NCBI GenBank assembly: GCA_963805915.1
Contig: CAWDWD010000016.1
Location: 1 to 64,000, forward strand
DNA length: 64,000 bases
Reading direction: 5' to 3'
Origin: JAEULH01 sp963805915
GTDB taxonomy: Bacteria > Pseudomonadota > Alphaproteobacteria > Rhodospirillales > Defluviicoccaceae
This document shows positions 56,511 through 64,000 of this stretch, piece after piece; positions within the stretch are counted from its first letter, which is position 1; every line of letters begins with the position of its first letter. The notes beneath the pieces are model-generated. The model ran no database searches and was not told the origin of the DNA. It worked only from the letters and a program-made list of their open reading frames with translations. Made by a program: the position numbers and the translations under genes.

Positions 56511-56891
56511 ATGCAGTCCAGCAACCGCTTGTTTGATGATTTGGCGAAAGTCGCCGGCGGCGCGGCATCGGCCATTGCCGGAGTTCGCGAGGAAATCGAA
56601 GGCCTCGTGCGTCAGCGCGTCGAACGGCTCCTCGCCGATCTCGACCTGGTCGGTCGCGACGAATTGGACGTGGCCAAGGCGATGGCCGCGAAAGCGCGCG
56701 CCGGGCAGGAAAAGCTGGAAGCGCGGGTGAGTGCACTGGAGGCCGCGCTGAGCGATATGGAAACCCCGCGCGCGCGCAAGAAGTCCGCGGTCAAGGACGC
56801 TGGCCGCGACGAGGGCGAGCCAGCCGGGACTACCGAGCCGACAGCGGCCGCGCCCGGCGATGGTGCGCCCGGCGATGGCGCACCGAGCTGA
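56511..56891 (+). CDS. ubiK: UbiK-family ubiquinone biosynthesis accessory factor
   Basis: 126 residues: NRLFDDLAKVAGGAASAIAG, EIEGLVRQRVERLLADLDLVGRDELDVAKAMA and the coiled coil KARAGQEKLEARVSALEAAL, as in BMFP/UbiK proteins that support the Ubi complex at the membrane. The tail is Ala/Gly/Pro-rich, with a doubled GDGAP. ATG 56511 follows AGGAAAG. The gene is only the last part of a long open frame that otherwise shadows lgt and hldD. Confidence 0.85.
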   Translation: MQSSNRLFDDLAKVAGGAASAIAGVREEIEGLVRQRVERLLADLDLVGRDELDVAKAMAAKARAGQEKLEARVSALEAALSDMETPRARKKSAVKDAGRDEGEPAGTTEPTAAAPGDGAPGDGAPS

Positions 56892-57086
56892 CGACGCTTG
56901 CGCCGCGGCCGCGCCCGGGTCGCAGACTCGCGCTTATCCACAGTAATGCTAACGACCGGAGCAATGGCCGCTTGCGCCGCGGTGGCGTCGTGGTCACACT
57001 ATATTTATGAATAGGTGCTTCGATTATCACATGATCTCGCACGGGATCTCGCGGCTTTCACCCGAAATCGCGAAGAGAGGCCGAGG

Positions 57087-57599
57087 ATGACTCTGGTACG
57101 CTCGTCGGATTTCGCCGCGGATTTCGATTGGGGCAACCCTCTCGACGTCGTCGAATATGTCGTTAGCGCCAACAACTGGCTGTTCGACCGCCCCAACGAC
57201 GAGGAGATGGCGGTTCAGGTGCCGGGCCGCTGGTGCGACTACAGCCTCTATTTCCGGTGGAACGAGTCCGCCACCGCGATGCAGTTTACGCTGACCTTCG
57301 ATACCCGCATTCCCAGCAACAAAATCAAGGTGATCAGCGAGCTTCTCGCGCTTGTCAACGACAAGGTCTGGATCGGTCACTTCACGATCTGGCGCGAAGA
57401 GGGCGTGCTGGCCTATCGCCACGTCCTGCCGCTGCGCGGCAGCCCGGGGCCGACCGTGGAGCAGAGCGAAGATCTGATAAACAACGCCATCATCGAGTGC
57501 GACCGTTTCTATCCGGCGGTGCATTACGTGCTGTGGGCGGGGAAATCGCCGAGCGAGGCGGTCGACGCGGCGATGCTCGAGACCGTTGGCGAGGCCTAA
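57087..57599 (+). CDS. YbjN-domain protein
   Basis: 170 residues of the YbjN/DUF1790 type: NPLDVVEYVVSANNWLFDR, WCDYSLYFRWNESATAMQF, NDKVWIGHFTIWREEGVLAYRH and INNAIIECDRFYPAVHYVLW. A small fold related to type III secretion chaperones, usually encoded before proC in alphaproteobacteria; function unknown. ATG 57087 follows GAGG-type site; its stop is 7 bp before proC. Confidence 0.85.
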   Translation: MTLVRSSDFAADFDWGNPLDVVEYVVSANNWLFDRPNDEEMAVQVPGRWCDYSLYFRWNESATAMQFTLTFDTRIPSNKIKVISELLALVNDKVWIGHFTIWREEGVLAYRHVLPLRGSPGPTVEQSEDLINNAIIECDRFYPAVHYVLWAGKSPSEAVDAAMLETVGEA

Positions 57600-57606
57600 A
57601 GCTGGG

Positions 57607-58423
57607 ATGGGCGCGCCGGTCCTGCTCGCGGGCTGCGGCAAAATCGGCGCGGCCCTGCTCGCGGGGTGGCTGAGCGGAAGCGCTGTCGCCGGGCGACATC
57701 GTCATCGTCGAGCCAGACGGCGCAACCGCCGCGGATCTTACCGCCCGCTTCGGCGTCGGCGTGCACCGCGATGCGACAGAGCTCGGAGCGGACATTTTCC
57801 CGGCGGCGGTTGTTTTCGCGGTCAAGCCGCAAATGATCGATGAGGTTGCGCCGCACTACGCCCGGTTCGCCGCCGGCGGCGCCGTGTTCATGTCAACTGC
57901 CGCCGGGCGGACGATCGCGAGCCTCGGCCGGCATCTCGGCGGCGAAGCGGCGATTGTCAGGACCATGCCCAATACGCCCGCCGCCGTCGGCCGGGGCGCC
58001 ACCGTCGCATGCGCCAATAAACGGACAACGGCGGACCAGCGCGGCCTGTGCGAGCGGCTTCTCGCCGCGGTCGGCTCCGTCGACTGGGTCGACGATGAGG
58101 CCCTGCTCGACGCGGTGACGGCGGTGTCCGGGAGCGGGCCAGCCTACGTTTTCCTGTTGGTCGAATGCCTTGCGGCAGCCGGCGTGGAAGCCGGGTTGCC
58201 GGCGGATCTTGCCGGCCGCCTTGCCCGCGGGACAGTCGCCGGCGCCGGCGAGTTGCTGTATCGCTCGCGGGAGTCCGCGGAGATCCTGCGTCTCAACGTC
58301 ACCAGTCCCGGCGGGACCACGGCCGCCGCGCTGTCGGTGCTGATGGCCGCCGACGGCCTCGAAGCCCTGCTCTCGGCCGCCGTTCGCGCCGCCGCCGAAC
58401 GGTCGCGACAACTGGCCAGCTGA
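57607..58423 (+). CDS. proC: Pyrroline-5-carboxylate reductase ProC, one-base frameshift
   Basis: From ATG 57607: PVLLAGCGKIGAALLAGWL (NADP site). Near 57690 GCCGGGCGACATC must read GCCGGCGACATC; then DIVIVEPDG, FAVKPQMIDEVAPHY, IVRTMPNTPAAVGRGATVAC, DAVTAVSGSGPAYVFLLVECLA and the family C-terminus NVTSPGGTTAAALSVL to 58423. Corrected length 271 residues is normal. It makes proline from P5C. The extra G is most likely an assembly error. Confidence 0.88.
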
Positions 58424-58505
58424 CCGGCTCCGGATAAGGAGTGATCACCGCGTCTGCGCCTTTTCCCAGCGGCGATAGCGCTTACATAGCGGGGACAAGG
58501 ATTGA

Positions 58506-59174
58506 ATGGGTCAGGAGAAACCGCACGTGTCGCAAGATATGGATGCCCGCGAACGCCTGTTGAATTCGGCCCTTCGTCTGGCCGTCACCGACGGTTGGCG
58601 CGCGACGCCGCTCGCGGCCATTGCCGCGGACGCCGATGTTCCGCTCCCCGATGCCTACGCGGCCTTCCCGACGCGGCTGGCGATCCTTTGCGGGCTCTTA
58701 AGGCGGACCGACCGGCGGGTCTTAGAGGATGGGCCGGCCGATCGAGCCGATAGGCCGAAGGATCGCCTGTTTGAGATCTTGATGCGCCGGTTCGACGCCA
58801 TGACCGCGGACAAGGCCGGCGCCGAGGCGATCATGCGGGATCTGCCGTTCGATCCGCTGACGTCGTTGATGCTCGCGCCGGGCTTCGCCAACTCGATGAG
58901 CTGGATGCTGGAAGCCGCCGGGCTGTCGCCGAACGGGATCGGCGGGACGCTGCGCGTCAAGGGCCTGGCCCTCGTCTATCTCGCCACCTTCCGTGTCTGG
59001 CTCGATGACGACAGCGTCGACATGGCCAAGACCATGGCCGCGCTCGACCGCTATCTGAACCGGGCCGAGTCCATCGCCGGCTGTCTGCCGACACGCTCGC
59101 GGCGCGGTGGGCGCGAGGACAAGCCCTCCGATCAGCGGCCCGAACCCGACTCGCCGCCGGCCGCGGTCATCTGA
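58506..59174 (+). CDS. COQ9/TetR-type protein
   Basis: 222 residues: an N-terminal HTH-like segment (LNSALRLAVTDGWRATPLAAIAA) and a C-terminal COQ9-like part (LMRRFDAMTADKAGAEAIM, LALVYLATFRVWLDDDSVDMAKTMAALDRYLNRAE). In mitochondria COQ9 presents lipids to COQ7 in ubiquinone synthesis; the bacterial members keep a TetR fold. Its position in the same neighbourhood as ubiK supports a ubiquinone link. AAGGA precedes the ATG; an alternative ATG lies at 58539. Tail of about 25 residues is low complexity. Confidence 0.78.
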   Translation: MGQEKPHVSQDMDARERLLNSALRLAVTDGWRATPLAAIAADADVPLPDAYAAFPTRLAILCGLLRRTDRRVLEDGPADRADRPKDRLFEILMRRFDAMTADKAGAEAIMRDLPFDPLTSLMLAPGFANSMSWMLEAAGLSPNGIGGTLRVKGLALVYLATFRVWLDDDSVDMAKTMAALDRYLNRAESIAGCLPTRSRRGGREDKPSDQRPEPDSPPAAVI

Positions 59175-59290
59175 TCGCACCGGCGGCGCCCGGCGGGCGG
59201 GGCGGATGAACCAGGCCCCGACGCCGCGACGTTGCATGGTTTTTCCGTAGCGCTACGAAAGAATATTTTATTTCATCGGTTTACCGAGAT

Positions 59291-59362
59291 ATTGCGCTGC
59301 CGCAATCATTTTTGTGCAGTGCAACATAAACTGTTGACAGGATGGTGAATGGTGCACATACT
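59291..59362 (+). promoter_or_regulatory. Phasin promoter with two candidate PhaR-type sites
   Basis: TTGACA (59334-59339), a 17-base spacer and CATACT (59357-59362) form a good sigma-70 promoter 58 bp before the phasin start. Upstream are two palindromes: ATTGCG-CTGC-CGCAAT (59291-59306) and TTGTGCAGTGCAA (59312-59324). PhaR/PhbF repressors of polyhydroxyalkanoate genes are known to bind TGC-N3-GCAA-like sites, so control by PhaR is likely by analogy. Confidence 0.55.
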
Positions 59363-59420
59363 CCCTCCTATCGAACATCCCAACCACAGCCCGACTCTGA
59401 CGGGCGAAGGAGTAGCGACG

Positions 59421-59903
59421 ATGGCCACCAACCCACAGCCTATTTTCGACATCACCAAGTTCGTTAAAGAGATCGACCCCGGCAAAATGATGGACGAGTT
59501 CTCGAAGATGCTTAAGCAGTACAACCTGCCGGGCGTCGACATGGATTCGCTGATGGCGAGCCAGAAGAAGAACATGGAAGCCTTGACCGCCGCCAACCGC
59601 GTTGCGTTGGAAGGCATGCAGGCCGTTGCCAAGCGCCAGGCCGAGATCCTCCAGGAGACCATGAACGCGGCCTCCAAGGCGGTCGACACCCTGTCCAAAG
59701 CCGGTTCGCCGGGGGAAATCGCGGCAAAGCAGGCCGAGCTCGCCAAGGACGCCTTCGAGCGCGCCCTGTCGAACATGCGTGAGCTTGCTCAGATGGTTGC
59801 TAAGTCGAACGAAGAAGCGACCAGCACAATCAACACCCGCATCTCCGCCACCCTTGACGAGATCAAGGACATGGCTCTGAAGATGAAGCAGCCCGCCGCC
59901 TAG
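59421..59903 (+). CDS. Phasin family protein
   Basis: 160 residues, nearly all helical: FVKEIDPGKMMDEFSKMLKQY, LPGVDMDSLMASQKKNMEALTAANR, VALEGMQAVAKRQAEILQ, AFERALSNMRELAQMVAKSNEEA. This is the Phasin_2-type pattern of proteins coating polyhydroxyalkanoate granules. AAGGAG stands eight bases before the ATG. Transcribed alone from the promoter at 59334-59362 and followed by a GC-rich hairpin. Confidence 0.92.
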   Translation: MATNPQPIFDITKFVKEIDPGKMMDEFSKMLKQYNLPGVDMDSLMASQKKNMEALTAANRVALEGMQAVAKRQAEILQETMNAASKAVDTLSKAGSPGEIAAKQAELAKDAFERALSNMRELAQMVAKSNEEATSTINTRISATLDEIKDMALKMKQPAA

Positions 59904-59953
59904 TTTCAAAGGTCGGTTGAGCACGGGGCGGCCGCCTTTCGAGGCGCGCCGCC

Positions 59954-60012
59954 CTCGGCTTGTCTCCCCCGGCTTGCTTCCTCTCAGCTTGTTTCCCTCG
60001 GCTTGTCTGGGA
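59954..60012 (+). repeat. Four degenerate ~15-bp tandem units
   Basis: CTCGGCTTGTCTCCC is followed by CCGGCTTGCTTCCT, CTCAGCTTGTTTCCC and TCGGCTTGTCTGGGA. The units lie between the phasin and csaA genes, ending six bases before the csaA ATG, so they occupy its ribosome-binding region (last unit GGGAGCGGCC). Confidence 0.55.
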
Positions 60013-60018
60013 GCGGCC

Positions 60019-60357
60019 ATGCCCACCATCAACGACGACGACTTCACCCGCGTCGACATTCGCCTCGGCACCATCCGCCGGGTCGAGCCCTATCGCGAAG
60101 CGCGCAAGCCCGCCTTCAAGCTCTGGATCGATTTCGGCGCCGATCTCGGCGAGAAGAAAAGCTCGGCGCAAATCACGCGGCATTATACGCCGGAAACGCT
60201 GATCGGCCGCCAGGTCGCCGCCGTCGTCAACTTCCCGCCGCGCCAGATCGGCAAGTTCCTCTCCGAAGTTCTCGTCCTCGGCTTCCCCGACGAAGACGGC
60301 GAGGTCGTGCTCGTCGGCCCCAGCCGGCGGGTCCCCGACGGCGGTCGCCTCTATTAG
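60019..60357 (+). CDS. csaA: CsaA-like tRNA-binding protein
   Basis: 112 residues: FTRVDIRLGTIRRVEPYREARKPAFKL (OB fold of the tRNA-binding domain), SSAQITRHYTPETLIGRQVAAVVNFPPRQIGKFLSEVLVLGF. Length and sequence match CsaA, a dimeric tRNA-binding/export chaperone-like protein. GGGAG is nine bases before the ATG. It converges with the sensor kinase gene, overlapping by 4 bp at the stops. Confidence 0.9.
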   Translation: MPTINDDDFTRVDIRLGTIRRVEPYREARKPAFKLWIDFGADLGEKKSSAQITRHYTPETLIGRQVAAVVNFPPRQIGKFLSEVLVLGFPDEDGEVVLVGPSRRVPDGGRLY

Positions 60358-61658
60358 AGCGGTAGGCGAACCCGGACACGCAGCCCACCCATCGGCGAAT
60401 CGGCGAGAAAGACCTCGCCGCCATGGCCGCGGACGAGATCGCGGGCGATCGTCAGCCCGAGGCCGACACCGCCGGTTTCCGGATTGCGCGAGCCCTCGGC
60501 GCGGAAGAACGGCTTGAAAACCTCCTCGCGCATCGCCGCTGGGATCCCGGGGCCATCGTCATCGACGAGGATCTCGATGGCGCCGCCGCGCCGCTCCGCC
60601 AGCACCGCGACGTTCGACCCGTAGCGCAGGCCATTCTCCAAGAAATTGGTCATGCAGCGCAAAAACGCATGGGGCCGGATCGGAAGACGGAGGTCGCCGC
60701 GTGTCGTCAACTCGACGTTGGTATTGAGGCGCCGGGCCTGGCGAACGGCGTCATCGAGGAGCTTCGCGAGATCGCACATTTTCGACTTTTCGGTGCCTTC
60801 TCCGCGAGCGAACGCGAGATAACCCTCGAGCATCCGCTCCATCTCGACAACATCCTCCTTCAGTGCTTTGACGCCTTCGTTCTCCGTCATCATCTCGAGC
60901 TCGAGGCGCATCCGGGTCAGGGGCGTGCGGAGATCGTGAGAAACCCCGTCGAGCATCGCCGTTCGCTGGCTGATCTGACGCTGGATTCTCGTTTTCATGG
61001 CGATGAAGGCCAGGGCCGCCCGGCGTACCTCGCGCGCGCCCTCCGGGCGAAACCGGTCAACCTCGCGACCCTTGCCGAAGGCCTCCGCGGCGCGCGCCAG
61101 GCGCAGGACGGGGCGAACCTGCGCGCGCATGAACATGGTCGCTAATCCGAGAAGAATGAGCGACGTTCCGGCCGTGAACAGCGCGAAGACGTAGGTGGTC
61201 TTGCTGAAGAGCCGCGCCAATGGAGCGGCGACGTTAAGAACGCCATCCGACAGCTGGATGCCAATATGCATGTGGCCGGTATCGGAGCGGGCGTCGACCC
61301 GGAACGGCTTGCCAAGGTCCTTGCTGAGAAGAGCCCGGCGGAGCTCACCCTCGATCGCCGTCTGGCCTTTCTGGGTCCTTGTGAGGATCGCGCCGGGCTC
61401 GAGCGTGGCCTTGATTTCCATGTCGCGGGCGGCGGCGTCCAGGAGCCAAGCCCTGCTTTCCGGATCGGGAAAGCGGCGCAACAGCCCGGTGAGAAACACG
61501 ACGTCACCGGCGACGCCCAAAGAGAGCCGCTTGCTGATCTGGTTCCAGTGGCTTTCGTAAAATATGTACGCCGAGACAAGCTGAAGAATGATCAGTGGGG
61601 TGACGACAATCAGCAAGGCGCGGCCCATGAGGCTGCGCGGGGAAAAACTTTTTAGCAT
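60354..61658 (-). CDS. EnvZ-like sensor histidine kinase
   Basis: 434 residues: first helix (ALLIVVTPLIILQLVSAYIFY), periplasmic domain, second helix (VFALFTAGTSLILLGLATMFM), HAMP (RPVLRLARAAEAFGKG), H-box MLDGVSHDLRTPLTRMRLELE, N-box NFLENGLRYGS, G1/G2 boxes VDDDGPGIP and GVGLGLTIARDLV. Partner of the response regulator 13 bp upstream. The start ATG 61658 suits the helix; earlier in-frame codons lie inside the regulator gene. Its class (EnvZ/OmpR-like) is known in alphaproteobacteria next to csaA-type genes. Confidence 0.9.
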   Translation of the reverse strand: MLKSFSPRSLMGRALLIVVTPLIILQLVSAYIFYESHWNQISKRLSLGVAGDVVFLTGLLRRFPDPESRAWLLDAAARDMEIKATLEPGAILTRTQKGQTAIEGELRRALLSKDLGKPFRVDARSDTGHMHIGIQLSDGVLNVAAPLARLFSKTTYVFALFTAGTSLILLGLATMFMRAQVRPVLRLARAAEAFGKGREVDRFRPEGAREVRRAALAFIAMKTRIQRQISQRTAMLDGVSHDLRTPLTRMRLELEMMTENEGVKALKEDVVEMERMLEGYLAFARGEGTEKSKMCDLAKLLDDAVRQARRLNTNVELTTRGDLRLPIRPHAFLRCMTNFLENGLRYGSNVAVLAERRGGAIEILVDDDGPGIPAAMREEVFKPFFRAEGSRNPETGGVGLGLTIARDLVRGHGGEVFLADSPMGGLRVRVRLPL

Positions 61659-61671
61659 CGCCGAGTGCGCT

Positions 61672-62355
61672 TCAATCCGGTTTGAGGGTGTAGCCCTTGC
61701 CGCGCACCGTCTGGAGATAACGCGGCTCGCGCGGGTCGGGCTCGATCTTGCGCCTGAGCCGGGTGACCTGGACATCGATGGCCCGGTCCGCGGCCGGTGC
61801 TCCGGTGAGCTCGATCAAATCCTCGCGGCTGATGGTCATTCCCGGGCGCGCGGCGAGGACTTTTAGCAGCGCGGCCTCCGCCGATGTCAGCCGGACCGGA
61901 GCGCCGCCGTCGAGAAGTTCGCCGCGATCGAGCGCGAAGACCAGCGAGCCGAGGCGCAAGTCCGCCGGCTCGCCCGACGCCGGTGGAACCCGGCGCAGGA
62001 TATTATTGAGCCGAAGGAGCAGCTCCTTCGGCTCAAACGGTTTGGTCAGGTAGTCGTCGGCGCCGCGTTCCAGGCCCGCGATCCTGTCTTCGGGCTCGCC
62101 CATCGCCGTCAACATCAAGATCGGGACAAGATTTGTCCGGCGCAGATCGGCGGCGAACTCGAGACCGCTTTCTCCGGGCATCATCAGATCGAGGACAATG
62201 ACGTCGAAAGCGACGCTGGCGAGCTTTCCGCGCGCGTCGGCCGCGTCGCTCGCGGTGGCAACCATGAAGCCGTGCTCGCTCAGATACCGGGCAAGCAACT
62301 TGCGCAGCTTGGCATCGTCGTCGACGACGAGGATGTGCGGTGTCGTCTCGATCAT
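61672..62355 (-). CDS. OmpR/PhoB-type response regulator
   Basis: 227 residues: receiver with HILVVDDDAKLRKLLARYL, phospho-Asp in VIVLDLMMPGESG, ADDYLTKPFEPKELLLRL; C-terminal winged helix VRLTSAEAALLKVLAARPG and VDVQVTRLRRKIEPDPREP-type (IDVQVTRLRRKI), RYLQTVRGKGYTL. It forms a two-component pair with the kinase at 60354. Upstream two perfect 13-bp repeats (62364-62389) may be its own operator. Confidence 0.93.
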   Translation of the reverse strand: MIETTPHILVVDDDAKLRKLLARYLSEHGFMVATASDAADARGKLASVAFDVIVLDLMMPGESGLEFAADLRRTNLVPILMLTAMGEPEDRIAGLERGADDYLTKPFEPKELLLRLNNILRRVPPASGEPADLRLGSLVFALDRGELLDGGAPVRLTSAEAALLKVLAARPGMTISREDLIELTGAPAADRAIDVQVTRLRRKIEPDPREPRYLQTVRGKGYTLKPD

Positions 62356-62363
62356 CCGCCCAG

Positions 62364-62389
62364 TATACCCCGATGCTATACCCCGATGC
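62364..62389. promoter_or_regulatory. Two perfect 13-bp direct repeats upstream of the OmpR-like gene
   Basis: TATACCCCGATGC occurs twice in direct tandem (62364-62376 and 62377-62389), 9 bases upstream of the regulator start. OmpR/PhoB regulators bind direct repeats, so autoregulation is possible. A replication-slippage duplication is an alternative. Confidence 0.4.
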
Positions 62390-62540
62390 GGCCGTTTTCC
62401 TTCGGCCCACCGCCAGCGGGCGCGGCGGCGGAGTTGCGACGCTTGGCGGCGGGAAAAAGATGTTATAGTGACATCGCGTCAGGCGCCAAATACCGATCCG
62501 TGTGCAAGAGCGCTCGCGCTGTTAAGATGGGGAGGAGGGA

Positions 62541-62915
62541 ATGGCGAAATCCATTCTTGTCGTCGAAGACGAACCGAATATCGTCTTGTCGCTCCAGTTT
62601 CTGATGAAAAAGGCCGGGTTCGAGGTTCGTGTCGCCCGCGATGGCGAGGAGGCGCTCGCAGCCGTCGCGGACCGTACGCCGGATTTGATGCTGCTCGACG
62701 TCATGATTCCCAAGCGGGATGGTTATGACGTTTGTCAAACGGTCCGCGCCAATCCCGAGTGGCAAGGCATCTACATCATTATGTTGACCGCGAAGGGCCG
62801 TGAGGTCGACCGTGAAAAGGGCATTGCGCTCGGCGCCAACGATTACGTCACCAAACCGTTTTCGACCCGAGATCTCACCGACAAGGTTAAGCAACTTCTC
62901 GACAGCACCGCGTGA
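62541..62915 (+). CDS. CheY-like single-domain response regulator
   Basis: 124 residues, receiver only: ILVVEDEPNIVLSLQFLMKKAG, phospho-Asp in DLMLLDVMIPKRDGYDV, IYIIMLTAKGREVDREKGI (Thr) and ANDYVTKPFSTRDL (Lys). No output domain, so it acts by binding partners. GGGGAGG precedes the ATG. It is divergent from the OmpR-like gene and followed by a sensor-type gene (63050), its likely partner. Confidence 0.92.
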   Translation: MAKSILVVEDEPNIVLSLQFLMKKAGFEVRVARDGEEALAAVADRTPDLMLLDVMIPKRDGYDVCQTVRANPEWQGIYIIMLTAKGREVDREKGIALGANDYVTKPFSTRDLTDKVKQLLDSTA

Positions 62916-63049
62916 GCCCCGCGCGCGGACTCGGTTTGCCGCGTCACGGCGCGTTCCAAGCCGCCGGCTCGCTCCGCACGCGGAAAGGAAAGAAGCCAAC
63001 CGCGGACGCCCAGCATGATATACGCGCATTAAAGTCACCGGCGAGATCC

Positions 63050-64000
63050 ATGGGGCCGAGGCTTTTCCTCATCGTCTGCTTCGCCAGTTTGGCCGCCGCC
63101 GCTTTGATCGCCGTCGCCGTCGGCGTATGGCTAATCGCGGTCTCGCTGCCCGAAGGCGGCGAGAATATTCGTAATATCGTCATCGTCTATGGCGGGGGCA
63201 TGGCCAGCCTGCTGGTCGCGGTCATCGCCGTGCTGTGGGGCTATCTCGACCACGCGTTGGCCGCGCCTCTGGCGACGGTAGTCCGCGGAATCCAGACGGT
63301 GGTCTACGCTAATCCGGAACATCGCATCGAGGTCGGCCTCGACCACGAGCTGGGCGGACTGCCGGGAGCGGTCAACGATCTCGTCCGCAAGTTCGCCCAG
63401 GCCCGCGCCACCGTCGAGGACGCCGTCACCGAGGCGACCAGATCGCTGGAACAGCAGAAAAACCAGCTCGCCGTCATTCTCCAGGATCTCTACGAGGGCG
63501 TGATTGTCTGCAATCTCAACCACAAGATCCTTCTTTACAACAATCGCTCACTCCAGCTCCTTCACATCGGCGGCCAAATCGGTCTCGACCGGTCGCTGTT
63601 CACGTTCATGACTCGCCAGCCGGTGCTCCATTGCCTCGGCCGGCTGACCAGCCGGCTTGCCGAGGGCCGCCATACCGAACATCCGGACGGCCTGATGGCG
63701 GCGTTCGTCGGCGCGACACCCGACGGCCGGCATATTCTCGAGGCGCGGATGAGCCTGGTCCTCGATCCCGCCGGGACCGCGAGTGGTTATGTCCTGACCT
63801 TCGACGACGATACCGACGACCTGGCGGCGCTCGGTCTTCGCGACCGGCTCCTTCGCGAAGCCACCGAAGGGCTGCGCGCGCCGGTCGCCAACCTAACCGC
63901 GGCCGCCGAGATTCTCGGCGCGAACCCGACCTTGGATGCGGCCCAGCAAACCCAGTTCAAGCAGGTGATGCTAAGCGAAAGTCGGCATCTCGCCGGCCGG
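63050..64000 (+). CDS. Membrane sensor with PAS domain, histidine kinase-like, 3' end outside window
   Basis: The open frame starts at ATG 63050 and runs to the window end (317 codons). It has two membrane helices (LFLIVCFASLAAAALIAVAVG, MASLLVAVIAVLWGY), a HAMP-like linker (LATVVRGIQTVVYANPEHRIEV), a coiled coil, a PAS domain (LAVILQDLYEGVIVCNLNHKIL) and a dimerisation-like region LREATEGLRAPVANLTAAAEIL. That region resembles SHELRTPLANL but lacks the His, so it may not autophosphorylate. Proteins with this N-terminus sometimes carry a DnaQ-type exonuclease domain at the C-terminus, which is not visible here. Confidence 0.75.
   Translation, partial: MGPRLFLIVCFASLAAAALIAVAVGVWLIAVSLPEGGENIRNIVIVYGGGMASLLVAVIAVLWGYLDHALAAPLATVVRGIQTVVYANPEHRIEVGLDHELGGLPGAVNDLVRKFAQARATVEDAVTEATRSLEQQKNQLAVILQDLYEGVIVCNLNHKILLYNNRSLQLLHIGGQIGLDRSLFTFMTRQPVLHCLGRLTSRLAEGRHTEHPDGLMAAFVGATPDGRHILEARMSLVLDPAGTASGYVLTFDDDTDDLAALGLRDRLLREATEGLRAPVANLTAAAEILGANPTLDAAQQTQFKQVMLSESRHLAGR

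Noticed and set aside
54765..56891. A 708-codon open frame opposite lgt and hldD
   Set aside because: Only its last 126 codons (ubiK) have family features and a ribosome site; the rest is antisense to two well-conserved genes in GC-rich DNA.

Overview
The window looks like chromosome of a GC-rich alphaproteobacterium, probably of the Rhodospirillales or a close relative. The pointers are a Cys-poor DksA, FliX, EipB (DUF1849), a phasin, UbiK, a COQ9-type TetR protein, an EnvZ/OmpR-like pair and RpoD, all most similar to alphaproteobacterial families. The species cannot be fixed from the sequence alone.

Layout. 1-5300 is the end of an integrated element: a cut-off phage holin/lysozyme pair, two related integrase copies (one a 3' fragment, one nearly full length but frameshifted), a three-gene amide/amine-type metabolic cargo (isochorismatase-like hydrolase, glutamine-synthetase-like ligase, exported cyclase-family hydrolase), and a 46-bp initiator-tRNA 3' end that serves as an att site. 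5300-12650 is a graveyard of insertion sequences (two different IS66 elements, an IS3 element with a tandem-copy deletion) and a wrecked hybrid histidine kinase. 12.7-17.6 kb carries dksA, fliX, a flgE-like hook gene and a GH17 membrane glucan enzyme. 17.7-21.6 kb is a quorum-sensing locus, luxR - fadL - luxI, with a shared palindrome upstream of both regulated sides. 22.6-32.6 kb is an osmotic/envelope stress group: betaine-type BCCT transporter, hemerythrin, lipid methyltransferase, aquaporin Z, GH63 glucosidase, Kbp/LysM, a small lipoprotein, XpaC and TelA.

32.7-44.1 kb holds yqgE, a peroxiredoxin, rpoD, a tRNA-Ile2 gene and a full [NiFe]-hydrogenase maturation operon hypCABDFE without hydrogenase structural genes, then an aldo/keto reductase. 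44.2-48.5 kb is a trehalose/maltose-type ABC importer operon. 48.5-56.4 kb holds a lytic transglycosylase, eipB, a ROK kinase, a sulfide-type ArsR repressor divergent from tusA, glpQ, a MidA methyltransferase, lgt and hldD. 56.5-64 kb holds ubiK, ybjN, proC, a COQ9/TetR gene, a phasin with a recognisable promoter, csaA, an EnvZ/OmpR-like pair, a CheY-like regulator and a sensor protein cut by the window edge.

An important caveat: at least nine otherwise intact conserved genes (fliX, flgE, GH17, luxI, telA twice, hypF, the ABC ATPase, proC) and two transposase genes need exactly one extra base removed to read through. All these events have the same sign (+1), which points to insertion errors in the assembly rather than to many dead genes. 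The damage in the IS66/IS3/histidine kinase zone includes real multi-base deletions and is genuine decay.
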